Below, piece by piece: positions 1 through 7,187 of a stretch of DNA of 64,000 nucleotides. A program made the translations under genes and the position numbers. The notes beneath the pieces are model-generated. The model saw only the letters and a program-made list of their open reading frames with translations. It did not search any database and was not told where the DNA came from. The DNA comes from JALYZC01 sp963725645. GTDB lineage: Bacteria > Actinomycetota > Thermoleophilia > Solirubrobacterales > Solirubrobacteraceae. The DNA lies in the NCBI GenBank assembly GCA_963725645.1, contig CAVRZD010000002.1:1240001-1304000 (forward strand). The letters run 5' to 3'. Within the stretch, counting starts at the first letter, position 1, and the number at the start of each line of letters is the position of its first letter.

Positions 1-662
1 ACGTGGTGTTCGCCGACGCCGACCTCGAGCGGGCGGCCGCGGCCGCGCCGATGGCGGTGTTCGGCAACGCCGGACAGGACTGCTGCGCGCGCTCGCGGAT
101 CCTGGTCGAGCGCCCGGCCGTGGACCGCTTCCTGGAGGCGCTCGAGGAGCATGTCGAGGCGCTGCGGGTCGGCGATCCCCTCGACGAGGCCACGCAGATG
201 GGACCGCTGATCTCCGCGGACCAGCGCGACGCGGTCGCGTCCTACCTGGGGGGCGACGCGCCGGTGGCGATCCGCGGCCGCGCTCCCGACGGCCCCGGGT
301 ACTGGATGGCCCCGGTCGTGCTCTCGCCGGTGTCCAACGACGACCGCGCCGCGCGCGAGGAGATCTTCGGCCCGGTCGCGTGCGTGATCCCGTTCACCGA
401 CGAGGCCGACGCGGTGGCGCTCGCCAACGACACGATCTACGGGCTGTCGGGCTCGGTGTGGACGCGCGACGGCGCCAAGGCGCTGCGCGTGGCGCGGGCG
501 GTTGAGAGCGGCGTGCTGTCGATCAACTCGAACACCTCGGTGCGCGTGTCGACGCCGTTCGGTGGCTTCAAGCAGTCCGGGGTCGGGCGCGAGCTGGGCC
601 CACACGCGCTCGAGCACTACTCGGAGGTCAAGACCGTCTACTACGCCACGGAGAACGCCTGA
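1..662 (+). CDS. Aldehyde dehydrogenase, C-terminal part (5' end outside window)
   Basis: Only the last ~219 residues of an NAD(P)+-dependent aldehyde dehydrogenase lie in the window. The frame is open to the edge, so the GTG at 3 is an internal codon, not the start. The catalytic GQxC motif is present (G24-Q25-D26-C27 of the visible part). The cofactor motif EIFGPV follows near residue 120, and a GGFKQSGVGRELG stretch lies near the C-terminus; all are standard for the family. The stop shares one base with the next start (TGATG), so it is co-transcribed and probably translationally coupled with the SDR gene. Beside a glutamine-synthetase-like gene, its substrate may be an aldehyde from polyamine, GABA or ethanolamine breakdown; that is inference. 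Confidence 0.93.
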   Translation, partial: VVFADADLERAAAAAPMAVFGNAGQDCCARSRILVERPAVDRFLEALEEHVEALRVGDPLDEATQMGPLISADQRDAVASYLGGDAPVAIRGRAPDGPGYWMAPVVLSPVSNDDRAAREEIFGPVACVIPFTDEADAVALANDTIYGLSGSVWTRDGAKALRVARAVESGVLSINSNTSVRVSTPFGGFKQSGVGRELGPHALEHYSEVKTVYYATENA

Positions 663-1408
663 TGCCGGGCCGCCTCGACGGCAAGGTGTGCGTGATCACC
701 GGCGCCGCCAGCGGGATCGGCGCCGACGCCGCGCTGCGCTTCGCCGAGGAGGGCGCGCGGGTCGTCGGCGTGGATCTCGCCGAGGTGCGCGGGGTGGACC
801 TCTCGATCGTGGCCGACGTCGGCGACGAGGCGGCGGTCGCGGGCATGTACCGCGAGGCGCGCGAGCGCTTCGGCCGCATCGACGTGCTGTTCAACAACGC
901 GGGCATCAACCCGACGGACGACAGCTCCGCGCTCGACACGCCGCTCGAGGTCTGGGAGCGCGTGCAGCAGGTGAATCTCCGTAGCGTGTTTCTCTGCTGC
1001 AAGCACGGCATCCCGCACCTGCTCGAGGGTGGCGGCGGCTCGGTCATCAACACCGCCTCGTTCGTCGCGGTGATGGGCGCGGCCGTCTCGCAGATCTCCT
1101 ACACGGCGTCGAAGGGCGGCGTGCTCGCCCTGTCGCGCGAGCTCGGCGTCGAGTTCGCCCGCCGCGGCGTGCGGGTCAACGCGCTGTGCCCCGGCCCGGT
1201 GGCGACGCCGCTGCTGATGGAGCTCTTCGCGAAGGACGAGGAGCAGGCGGCGCGCCGGATGGTCCACCTGCCGATGGGCCGCTTCGCCGAGGCGCGCGAG
1301 ATCTCCAACGCGGCGCTCTTCCTCGCCAGCGACGAGTCCTCCTACGTGACCGCCTCGACCTTCCTCGTCGACGGCGGGCTCAGCGGCGCGTACCTCACGC
1401 CACAGTAG
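662..1408 (+). CDS. SDR-family oxidoreductase (FabG-like)
   Basis: This is a classical short-chain dehydrogenase of 248 residues, cytoplasmic, reducing or oxidising a keto/hydroxy group with NAD(P)(H). The Rossmann motif TGAASGIG is at residues 13-20 and NNAG at 78-81. The catalytic Tyr147-x3-Lys151 (YTASK) and a Ser near 133 complete the triad. The segment PGPVATPL after the active site is typical of 3-oxoacyl-ACP-reductase-like members. The start overlaps the aldehyde dehydrogenase stop by one base. Such SDRs recur beside aldehyde dehydrogenase and GlnA-like genes in Actinobacteria, so a catabolic rather than fatty-acid role is likely. The exact substrate cannot be read from sequence. Confidence 0.92.
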   Translation: MPGRLDGKVCVITGAASGIGADAALRFAEEGARVVGVDLAEVRGVDLSIVADVGDEAAVAGMYREARERFGRIDVLFNNAGINPTDDSSALDTPLEVWERVQQVNLRSVFLCCKHGIPHLLEGGGGSVINTASFVAVMGAAVSQISYTASKGGVLALSRELGVEFARRGVRVNALCPGPVATPLLMELFAKDEEQAARRMVHLPMGRFAEAREISNAALFLASDESSYVTASTFLVDGGLSGAYLTPQ

Positions 1409-1533
1409 CGCCGCCGAGTCACCGCACGACCTGCACGGCGTCGTCGGCCGCCTCGAGCGCGGACTCGATCGCGGCCGCGTGCGGCGGACGAGCTCGCGCC
1501 CGGCCTCGCGGGCGCGCGCGATCGCGTCCTCGT

Positions 1534-2871
1534 TCAGATCACGGGCAGGTAGCGCTCCAGCTCCCACGGCGTGACCTGCACGCGGTAGTCCTCCCACTCC
1601 TGCCGCTTGATCTCCACGTAGCGGTTGAACATGTGCTCGCCCAGCGTGCGCAGCACGAGCTCCGACTCCGACGTGATCTCGATCGCCTCGCCGAGCGTCT
1701 CCGGCAGCTGCTCGATGCCGAGCCGCTTCCGGTCGTCGGGGGAGAGGTGGTAGAGGTTCTTCTCCATCGGCTCGGGCAGCTCGTAGCCCTTCTCGATCCC
1801 CTCCAGGCCGGCGTGGAGCAGCGCGGCGAAGGTCAGATAGGGGTTGCATGCCGGGTCTGGACAACGGAGCTCCATCCGCGTGGCCTGCTCCTTGCCCGGG
1901 TGGTACAGCGGCACGCGCACGAGCGCCGAGCGGTTGCGGCGCGACCAGGCGACGTACACCGGTGCCTCGTAGCCCGGCACCAGGCGCTTGTAGGAGTTCA
2001 CCCACTGGGCGAAGATCGAGCAGATCTCGCGGGCGTGCTTGAGCTGGCCGGCAATGAACGCCTTGCCGGTCTCCGACAGGAAGTACTGGTCGTCGGCGTC
2101 GTAGAAGGCGTTGCGGCCCTCGTGGAACAGCGACTGGTGCGTGTGCATTCCCGACCCGTTCTCGCCGAAGAGCGGCTTGGGCATGAAGGTTGCGTGCAGC
2201 CCGTACTTCATCGCGTACTCCTTCACGGTGATGCGGTACGTCATGCAGTCGTCGGCCATCTTCAGCGCGTCCGCGTAGCGCATGTCGATCTCGTGCTGGG
2301 ACGGCCCGACCTCGTGGTGGGTGTACTCGACGTGGATGCCGAGCTGGTCGAGCGCCAGCACGGTCTCGCGCCGGAGATCGGAGCCCGCGTCGAGCGTGGT
2401 CAGATCGAAGTAGCCGCCCTCGTCGAGGACCTCGGTCGACTTGTTGTCGCGGAAGTAGAAGTACTCCAGCTCGGGGCCGACGAAGAAGTGGTCGAAGCCC
2501 ATCGCCGCGGCGCGCTCCACCGCGCGGCGCAGGACGTGGCGCGGGTCGCCCTCATACGGCGTCCGCTCGGGCGTGAGCACGTCGCAGAACATGCGCCCGA
2601 CGCCGGCCTCCTCCGGCCGCCAGGGCAGCACCGCGAAGGTGGCCGGGTCCGGCTGGGCGATCATGTCGGACTCCTCGATCGCGTTGAACCCGGTGATCGA
2701 GGAGCCGTCGAATCCCATCCCGCCCTCGAAGGCGTCGTCGAGCTCGGCGACGTTGATCGAGAAGGACTTCAGCTGCCCGAGGATGTCCGTGAACCAGAAG
2801 CGGATGAAGCGGATGCGCCGCTCCTCGACGAATGCCTTGACGTCGTCGGCGGTCATGGGCTGGTCGGCCAC
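1534..2871 (-). CDS. glnA2: Type I glutamine synthetase, GlnA2-like
   Basis: Glutamine synthetases ligate ammonia or an amine to glutamate using ATP. This 445-residue protein has the GSI-alpha layout. The N-terminal beta-grasp contains a RFWFTDILGQLK stretch, followed by the metal-binding GPELEYFYF. The KPLFGENGSGMHTHQS segment supplies ATP/metal ligands, and the C-terminal EWEDYRVQVTPWELERYL is characteristic of GlnA2. I chose GTG at 2871 because GGAGGA lies 4-5 bases upstream; ATG at 2856 is the alternative, but its spacing is poor. It faces the aldehyde dehydrogenase/SDR pair convergently. GlnA2-like enzymes in Actinobacteria include true glutamine synthetases and gamma-glutamyl-polyamine/ethanolamine ligases. 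The neighbours favour the second use, but this is unproven. Confidence 0.9.
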   Translation of the reverse strand: MADQPMTADDVKAFVEERRIRFIRFWFTDILGQLKSFSINVAELDDAFEGGMGFDGSSITGFNAIEESDMIAQPDPATFAVLPWRPEEAGVGRMFCDVLTPERTPYEGDPRHVLRRAVERAAAMGFDHFFVGPELEYFYFRDNKSTEVLDEGGYFDLTTLDAGSDLRRETVLALDQLGIHVEYTHHEVGPSQHEIDMRYADALKMADDCMTYRITVKEYAMKYGLHATFMPKPLFGENGSGMHTHQSLFHEGRNAFYDADDQYFLSETGKAFIAGQLKHAREICSIFAQWVNSYKRLVPGYEAPVYVAWSRRNRSALVRVPLYHPGKEQATRMELRCPDPACNPYLTFAALLHAGLEGIEKGYELPEPMEKNLYHLSPDDRKRLGIEQLPETLGEAIEITSESELVLRTLGEHMFNRYVEIKRQEWEDYRVQVTPWELERYLPVI

Positions 2872-2924
2872 GGGGTCCTCCGTTCCGGGCTGGGCGTGTT
2901 CGGAAGCGGCGACTCTAGCTGGAT

Positions 2925-3341
2925 CTAGCGCGACCCGGCCGTCGCGCGAGCGCGCGCCGGAGCCGGTTCCTCGTCGGGCTCGGCGAGCCACCGCCGCGCC
3001 CAGTCGCGCAGCTCGCCGAGCGCGGGCTGGAGCGCTCGGCCCATCTCGGTGAGGCGGTATTCGACGCGCACGGGCGGGCCGGCCAGCACGGTGCGCTCGA
3101 CGACGCCGCGCGCCTCGAGCTCCTTCATCCGCTCGGAGAGCAGGCGGTCGGAAAGCTCGGGCACCGCCTGGGCGATCTGGGAGAAGCGCAGGCCGCCGGT
3201 CTCCTCGGCGGGGGCGTTGAGCAGCACGCCGACGATCGCGCCGGTCCAGCGCTTGCCGATCAGCTCGATCGCCTCGTGGTAGTAGGGACAGCAGGCGACG
3301 GACTCTGCGCCCTTCGCCCGCCGTGCCTTTGGTGCGGCCAT
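2925..3341 (-). CDS. HxlR-family winged-helix transcriptional regulator
   Basis: This 138-residue protein has the HxlR (DUF24) winged-helix fold. The N-terminal CCPYYHEAIELIGKRWTGAIV segment and the later RFSQIAQAVPELSDRLLSERM recognition region followed by VEYRLTEMGR are hallmarks. HxlR regulators sense electrophiles or redox stress, often through an N-terminal cysteine; here two adjacent cysteines sit near residue 17. The ATG at 3341 lies 7 bases after the stop of the AhpD-like gene, so the two form an operon. A CTTA-n7-TAAG inverted repeat upstream of that operon (3995-4009) is a possible operator. The C-terminal ~20 residues are a low-complexity Pro/Glu/Arg tail. Confidence 0.9.
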   Translation of the reverse strand: MAAPKARRAKGAESVACCPYYHEAIELIGKRWTGAIVGVLLNAPAEETGGLRFSQIAQAVPELSDRLLSERMKELEARGVVERTVLAGPPVRVEYRLTEMGRALQPALGELRDWARRWLAEPDEEPAPARARATAGSR

Positions 3342-3348
3342 GGAGTTC

Positions 3349-3921
3349 CTAGGCGGCGCGCAGCTTGCGCGTGCGGCTCTCCTCGTCCGAACCGTCGACC
3401 GGTACCTCGCCCGCGACGTTGACCATCGCGGTGAACGTCTCCAGCGAGGCGTAGGCGATCGCCTCGAGGATCTGCTCGTCGCTCCAGCCCGCCTCGCGCG
3501 CCTCCTCGTGGAGGTGCATCGGCGGCCGGCCCTGGCCCTCAACGAGTGCCTTGAGGTAGTGCAGCAGCACGGCCTCTCGTTCGTCGCGGCTGTCGAATTC
3601 CCTCGCCAGCGCGACCTCGTCGATCCCCAGGCCGGCGGCCCGGGCGGTGCGTCCGTGCAGGGCGATCCCCGGCTCCGAGCCGTGGTGCTCGGCGACCGCC
3701 AGCGCGATCCGCTCGAGCGTCCGAAGCTCGAGCTTGCCGTGGCGAAGCTCCGAGCGGAAGCGCGCGTACGCGCGCAGCGCGGCCGGCGACCCCGCGAGCA
3801 CGCCGAGGAAGTTCGGCAGCTGCCCGCCGGTGGCCAGCGCGCCCTTCAGCACGGGCACCGAGCCCTCGGGGGCGGTGAGGTCGTCGTGGATGTGGAACCT
3901 GCTGATCTGCGTCTTCTTCAT
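3349..3921 (-). CDS. AhpD/carboxymuconolactone-decarboxylase-like protein lacking the CxxC
   Basis: This 190-residue helical protein belongs to the AhpD/CMD superfamily, whose usual signature is E-x11-C-x2-C-x3-H. Here Glu70 and His89 are kept, but both cysteines are replaced (Ser82 and Gly85 in EHHGSEPGIALH). Classical AhpD disulfide reductase or peroxidase activity is therefore not expected. ATG 3921 is preferred over an in-frame TTG four codons upstream. It is the first gene of an operon with an HxlR regulator, and that pairing is common for CMD-like proteins in electrophile or oxidant responses. Function beyond the fold is unknown. Confidence 0.82.
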   Translation of the reverse strand: MKKTQISRFHIHDDLTAPEGSVPVLKGALATGGQLPNFLGVLAGSPAALRAYARFRSELRHGKLELRTLERIALAVAEHHGSEPGIALHGRTARAAGLGIDEVALAREFDSRDEREAVLLHYLKALVEGQGRPPMHLHEEAREAGWSDEQILEAIAYASLETFTAMVNVAGEVPVDGSDEESRTRKLRAA

Positions 3922-3994
3922 GTCGAAACACAACCCATTCTGGGCGCCGGACGGGATAGTGGAAACCCCCTCAGGCTGTACTCTTCGTCGCTCT

Positions 3995-4009
3995 CTTACT
4001 TTTGATAAG
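3995..4009. promoter_or_regulatory. Candidate operator (inverted repeat) upstream of the AhpD-like/HxlR operon
   Basis: The sequence CTTACTTTTGATAAG is a 4-bp inverted repeat (CTTA/TAAG) with a 7-base AT-rich spacer in an otherwise very GC-rich region. It lies about 75 bases before the AhpD-like start. A TAGACT hexamer on the minus strand (4013-4008) overlaps it and could be a -10 box. HxlR regulators bind short palindromes of this kind over their own promoters, so autoregulation is plausible. This is inferred from position and symmetry only. Confidence 0.3.
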
Positions 4010-4110
4010 TCTAGCCGCGCCCCGAAGCCCGCGCAAGCGGGCGTGAGGCAATCTCGAACAGGTATACGCGGCCGGGTAAAGACCGGCTCAGTGCGGTGCG
4101 AACCTGGCGC

Positions 4111-4440
4111 CTAGAACGCGTGCGAGGAGGTCGCCGCGACGAGGACGAGGGCGACGGCCATCAGGAGCGCCCACATCGCGATGCGGTCCGGGCGCGGGCC
4201 GAGGCGCTCGCGGGTGGTGCGCGGCGGTCGGCGTCGCTTGACCTCGACCATCCGAGGCAGGCGCGCCGTGAGGGATCCGGGGCGCACGAGCGGGTCCGTG
4301 CGCGGTGCGGCGCGCACGACGCTGTCCGGGCGGCGCGGGGGCGGTCCGTCCGGGCGGCCGGTGATCAGGACCGTGCGGCGCGGACGCGCGGGCGCGCGCT
4401 GATGTGCAGCCCGCGGGGCGCGGGCGGTTGCCTCCGACAT
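4111..4440 (-). CDS. Small Arg/Pro-rich protein with C-terminal membrane helix, under a c-di-AMP riboswitch
   Basis: This 109-residue protein has a disordered, highly basic N-terminal two thirds (repeated Arg-Pro, no obvious fold). A single hydrophobic helix at about residues 88-105 (IAMWALLMAVALVLVAATS) ends the protein, so it is probably tail-anchored with the basic part in the cytoplasm. No known domain is recognised. The start is preceded by an AAAGAGGAA ribosome site, which forms the end of a cyclic-di-AMP riboswitch. That places it in the c-di-AMP regulon with the peptidoglycan-binding protein at 46.3 kb. A role in envelope or osmotic homeostasis is an inference from that control element. 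Confidence 0.75.
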   Translation of the reverse strand: MSEATARAPRAAHQRAPARPRRTVLITGRPDGPPPRRPDSVVRAAPRTDPLVRPGSLTARLPRMVEVKRRRPPRTTRERLGPRPDRIAMWALLMAVALVLVAATSSHAF

Positions 4441-4444
4441 CGAT

Positions 4445-4580
4445 TCCTCTTTCCGGTGCTTACGGGGTTAGCTGACGGGCTGGCGCTGAAAGAGCTGCGC
4501 CCCGCGCTCCGTGCGCGGTTCGCCCCGACAATCCGGTTCCCCCGCTCCCCGGCACAGGCCCCGGGGATTCAGCGGTCTTG
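4445..4580 (-). promoter_or_regulatory. Cyclic-di-AMP riboswitch (ydaO/yuaA class)
   Basis: Read on the minus strand, the leader begins with GCTGAATCCCCGGGG. It continues with GGGGAGCGGGGGAACC and ends with CAGCTAACCCCGTAAGC followed by GGAAAGAGGA. These are the conserved blocks of the ydaO/yuaA class, which binds c-di-AMP and usually switches its downstream gene off. The last block abuts the ribosome site of the 109-residue protein at 4440, so translation or read-through control is possible. A TAGGGT hexamer (4596-4591) just upstream may be the -10 box. The call rests on recognising the conserved blocks, not on a covariance search. Confidence 0.88.
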
Positions 4581-4652
4581 GACGGCGGGCACCCTAGCAG
4601 GCCGCCTCCGGCGACGCAGGTGTGGCGGTTGTTATGGAGCCCCGACGGAGCC

Positions 4653-4994
4653 TCAGGCGCCGTGGTCGTAGCGGGCCTGCTCCTCGACGGTCCGCTCCGC
4701 CCACGGCACCGCCTCGAGCCGGTCATCGGGGATCGGCTCCCCGCTCTCCACCGACAGGCCGTAGGTCCCCTGCATGAGCCGCTGCTCGGCGCGCTCGACC
4801 GCGGCGAGCTCCTCGCGCAGCCCCTCGGCCAGGCCGGCGTCACGCTCCTGCTCGAACAGCTCGGAGCCGTCGTCGGCTATGTGCTGGTGGACGTGGGTGA
4901 GCCCCTCCTCCGTGCCGGGCTCGAGCTCGGCGAGCGCCTGCTCGATGCGGCTGCGTTCGGCCTCCAGCCGGTCGGCTGCGTGTCTCGGGTCCAT
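4653..4994 (-). CDS. DksA/TraR-family protein without zinc-finger cysteines
   Basis: This 113-residue protein has the DksA/TraR architecture: an N-terminal coiled coil (residues ~5-75, rich in Glu/Arg/Leu) and a C-terminal globular part with YGLSVESGEPIPDDRLEA. In ordinary members the last segment reads YGLCxxCGxxI and carries a C4 zinc finger. Here every cysteine is missing, as in Zn-independent DksA2-type proteins. It would bind the RNA polymerase secondary channel if the family role holds. Its start lies 2 bases after the stop of the cytochrome c gene, so they form an operon. Confidence 0.82.
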   Translation of the reverse strand: MDPRHAADRLEAERSRIEQALAELEPGTEEGLTHVHQHIADDGSELFEQERDAGLAEGLREELAAVERAEQRLMQGTYGLSVESGEPIPDDRLEAVPWAERTVEEQARYDHGA

Positions 4995-4996
4995 GG

Positions 4997-5494
4997 CTAC
5001 TGGCGCCCTGCGACCTTGGACACGTAGGCGGCCACGTCCCGGGCATCCTGGCCCTGCAGCAGCGCGGCGGGCATGCGCCCGATCCCGCGCGCGCGCCCCT
5101 GCTCGATCGCGTTGAGGACGAGCGGCTCGGGCGAGCGCAGGTCGTCGAGGTTGGGCCCGACCCGGCCGACGGTCTTCGAGGCGGCGAGCGTGTGGCACTG
5201 GTTGCACGTGCGGCCGAACAGCTCGCGCCCGCGCTTCTCCGCGGCGGTCAGCTTCAGGTCGGCCCGCCCGGCCTTGCTCTTGTGCTCGTCGTTGGCGATC
5301 ACGAGGGCTGGCAGGGCCACGCCGAACGCGAGGCAGACGATCACGATCACGACCACCGTGGTCCGGCGGCCCCGCCGCGACTGGCTCTGGAACACGCGCT
5401 CGCGCGTGCCACGCGGCCCGCCGCTGATCGCGACCAGGAACAGCGTGACGCCGACCACGACCCAGAAGCCGATGAAGAGGATCACCCCGATCAT
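4997..5494 (-). CDS. Membrane-anchored cytochrome c
   Basis: This 165-residue protein has two N-terminal membrane helices (about residues 2-23 and 45-67) and one c-type haem domain outside the membrane. The haem-attachment site is C97-N-Q-C100-H101, and Met141 in GRMPA is the likely sixth ligand. It resembles the small cytochrome c552/CcoP-like electron carriers of aerobic respiratory chains. A TATGGT hexamer lies 9 bases upstream of the ATG with no Shine-Dalgarno, so the transcript may be leaderless. It is followed 2 bases later by the DksA/TraR-like gene. Confidence 0.9.
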   Translation of the reverse strand: MIGVILFIGFWVVVGVTLFLVAISGGPRGTRERVFQSQSRRGRRTTVVVIVIVCLAFGVALPALVIANDEHKSKAGRADLKLTAAEKRGRELFGRTCNQCHTLAASKTVGRVGPNLDDLRSPEPLVLNAIEQGRARGIGRMPAALLQGQDARDVAAYVSKVAGRQ

Positions 5495-5572
5495 GCGGCG
5501 CGGACCATATCGTGAGGCGCCGACCTGGGGAAAAGCCCAACCGCCGGCCGGCGCGCGGTAGCGTCGGCGGAG

Positions 5573-6178
5573 ATGGCGTCCGTGCGCGCATTCGCGGACC
5601 GCGCCGACGGCGGCCGGCAGCTCGCGGCGGCTCTGCCGCCGCTCGAGCCGGACGCCGTGGTGCTCGGACTCGCGCGCGGCGGCGTGCCGGTGGCGCACGA
5701 GGTGGCGGCTGCCGGCGACCTCCCGCTCGACGTCCTGGTCGTCCGCAAGGTCGGGCACCCGCGCCAGCCGGAGTACGCGTTGGGAGCGGTGAGCGAGGAC
5801 GGCGTGACGCTGCCGGAGGGCCTGCCCGAGGAGCTGGTCGCGCCGCAGCTGGAGCGCGCGCGCGAGCAGGCCCTGGCGCTACGTGCCGGCCGTGAGCGCG
5901 AGCCGCTGCGCAAGCGGCCGGTCGTGATCGTCGACGATGGCCTGGCCACCGGCCGTTCGATGGCCGTCGCGATCGAGACGGCGCGGCGCGCGGGGGCGGC
6001 GCGCCTCGTGATCGGTGTCCCGGTGGCCTCGGGGCCTGGCCTGCGGGAGCTCGCCGCCGAGTGTGAGGCCCATGCCGTCGCGGTCGTGGAGCCGCCCGAG
6101 TTCCTCGCTGTGGGCCAGTTCTACGACGACTTCTCCCAGGTGGACGACGCCGAGGTCGCCGCGCTGCTGCGCCGGTGA
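5573..6178 (+). CDS. Phosphoribosyltransferase-family protein
   Basis: This 201-residue type I phosphoribosyltransferase fold has the PRPP-binding loop VVIVDDGLATG (Asp121-Asp122 to Gly127). An N-terminal GLARGGVPVAHEVA segment marks the stand-alone subfamily often annotated simply as a phosphoribosyltransferase. Members of this type act on purines or have unknown substrates. TAGCGT lies 8 bases before ATG 5573 and no ribosome site is visible, which suggests leaderless expression. It is transcribed divergently from the cytochrome c operon, with 78 bases between the starts. Confidence 0.88.
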   Translation: MASVRAFADRADGGRQLAAALPPLEPDAVVLGLARGGVPVAHEVAAAGDLPLDVLVVRKVGHPRQPEYALGAVSEDGVTLPEGLPEELVAPQLERAREQALALRAGREREPLRKRPVVIVDDGLATGRSMAVAIETARRAGAARLVIGVPVASGPGLRELAAECEAHAVAVVEPPEFLAVGQFYDDFSQVDDAEVAALLRR

Positions 6179-6198
6179 CCACGTAGGCTCCCGCGCGC

Positions 6199-7176
6199 AT
6201 GCGGGCACTGGTCACCGGGGCGACGGGGAAGGTCGGGCACGCGACGGCGCGCACGCTGCTCGCCGAGGGCCACGAGGTGCGCGCGCTCGTGCGCGATCCC
6301 GAGCGCGCCCGGGACGTGGTGCCCCCGGACGCCGAGCTGGCGCGGGGGGACGTCACCGATCCCGCGTCGGTCGCCCGCGCAGCGCAGGGCTGCGAGCTTG
6401 TGTTCAACGCCATGGGCCTGCCCGAACAGTGGCTCGCCGACCCCGGCGCGTTCCGGCGCGTCAACGTCGACGGCACCCGCGCGGTCGTGGAGGCTGCGCG
6501 CGCGGCCGGGGTCGGCAGGCTCGTCCACACCAGCACGATCGACGTGTTCCACGCCGGGCAGAACGGAAGCTTCGACGAGTCGGTCGTCGCCGACTACCCG
6601 AAGGGGACCGCCTACGAGCGCAGCAAGCAGGAGGCGGAGCGGGTCGCGCTGGCCGGCGGCGACGACGAGCTCGAGGTCGTCGTGGTCAACCCGGCCGCGG
6701 TGTACGGGCCCGGGCCGGCCGGCAGCGCCTCCGTCGAGGAGGACCTCTTCCGGCCGGTCCTGCGGGGCCGGCTGCCGGTCATGACGCCGGGCGGCTTCGG
6801 CGTCGTGTTCAGCGACGGCGTGGGCCGCGGACAGCTGCTGGCGGCGCTGAAGGGTCGCCCCGGCGAGCGCTACATCCTCTGCGACGGGCACGTGACGATC
6901 GCCGAGTTCGCCCGCATGGCGGTCGACGTCGCCGGCCGGGGCCGAGTCCCGCCGACGGTCCCGGTGCCGATCGCCAGGGCGCTCGCGGCCGGCGGCGAGG
7001 CGCTCTCACGCGTGATCCGTCGACCTCCGCTGCTTCCGCGCGGCCAGCTGCACTTCTTCCTGTGGAACGCGGCGCCGCGCGCGGAGAAGGCGCAGCGCGA
7101 GCTGGGCTGGCGCCCGACCGACCTGCGCGACGGCGTGCGCAGCACGCTCGCGGCGCACGGGATGCTGGAGGGCTAG
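6199..7176 (+). CDS. NAD(P)-dependent epimerase/extended SDR
   Basis: This 325-residue extended short-chain dehydrogenase has TGATGKVG at residues 6-13 for nucleotide binding. The catalytic Tyr139-x3-Lys143 (YERSK) is preceded by HTSTIDVF. The C-terminal third resembles that of 3-beta-hydroxysteroid dehydrogenase/isomerase and nucleotide-sugar epimerase relatives. The substrate cannot be assigned. TAGGCT sits 9 bases before the ATG, again without a ribosome site. It starts 20 bases after the phosphoribosyltransferase stop but seems to have its own promoter. Confidence 0.88.
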   Translation: MRALVTGATGKVGHATARTLLAEGHEVRALVRDPERARDVVPPDAELARGDVTDPASVARAAQGCELVFNAMGLPEQWLADPGAFRRVNVDGTRAVVEAARAAGVGRLVHTSTIDVFHAGQNGSFDESVVADYPKGTAYERSKQEAERVALAGGDDELEVVVVNPAAVYGPGPAGSASVEEDLFRPVLRGRLPVMTPGGFGVVFSDGVGRGQLLAALKGRPGERYILCDGHVTIAEFARMAVDVAGRGRVPPTVPVPIARALAAGGEALSRVIRRPPLLPRGQLHFFLWNAAPRAEKAQRELGWRPTDLRDGVRSTLAAHGMLEG

Positions 7177-7187
7177 GCTGGTCCAGT

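Noticed and set aside
1409..1533. Minus-strand coding-like stretch (EDAIARAREAGREL, then AAAIESALEAADDAVQVV in another frame) after the glutamine synthetase stop
   Set aside because: It needs a frame change, has no start or domain, and strong GC bias makes such frames common here; at most a relic.
641..2005. Long minus-strand open frame across the SDR gene and the end of the glutamine synthetase gene
   Set aside because: Arg/Ala-rich, no domain; opposite-strand shadow of two well-supported genes.
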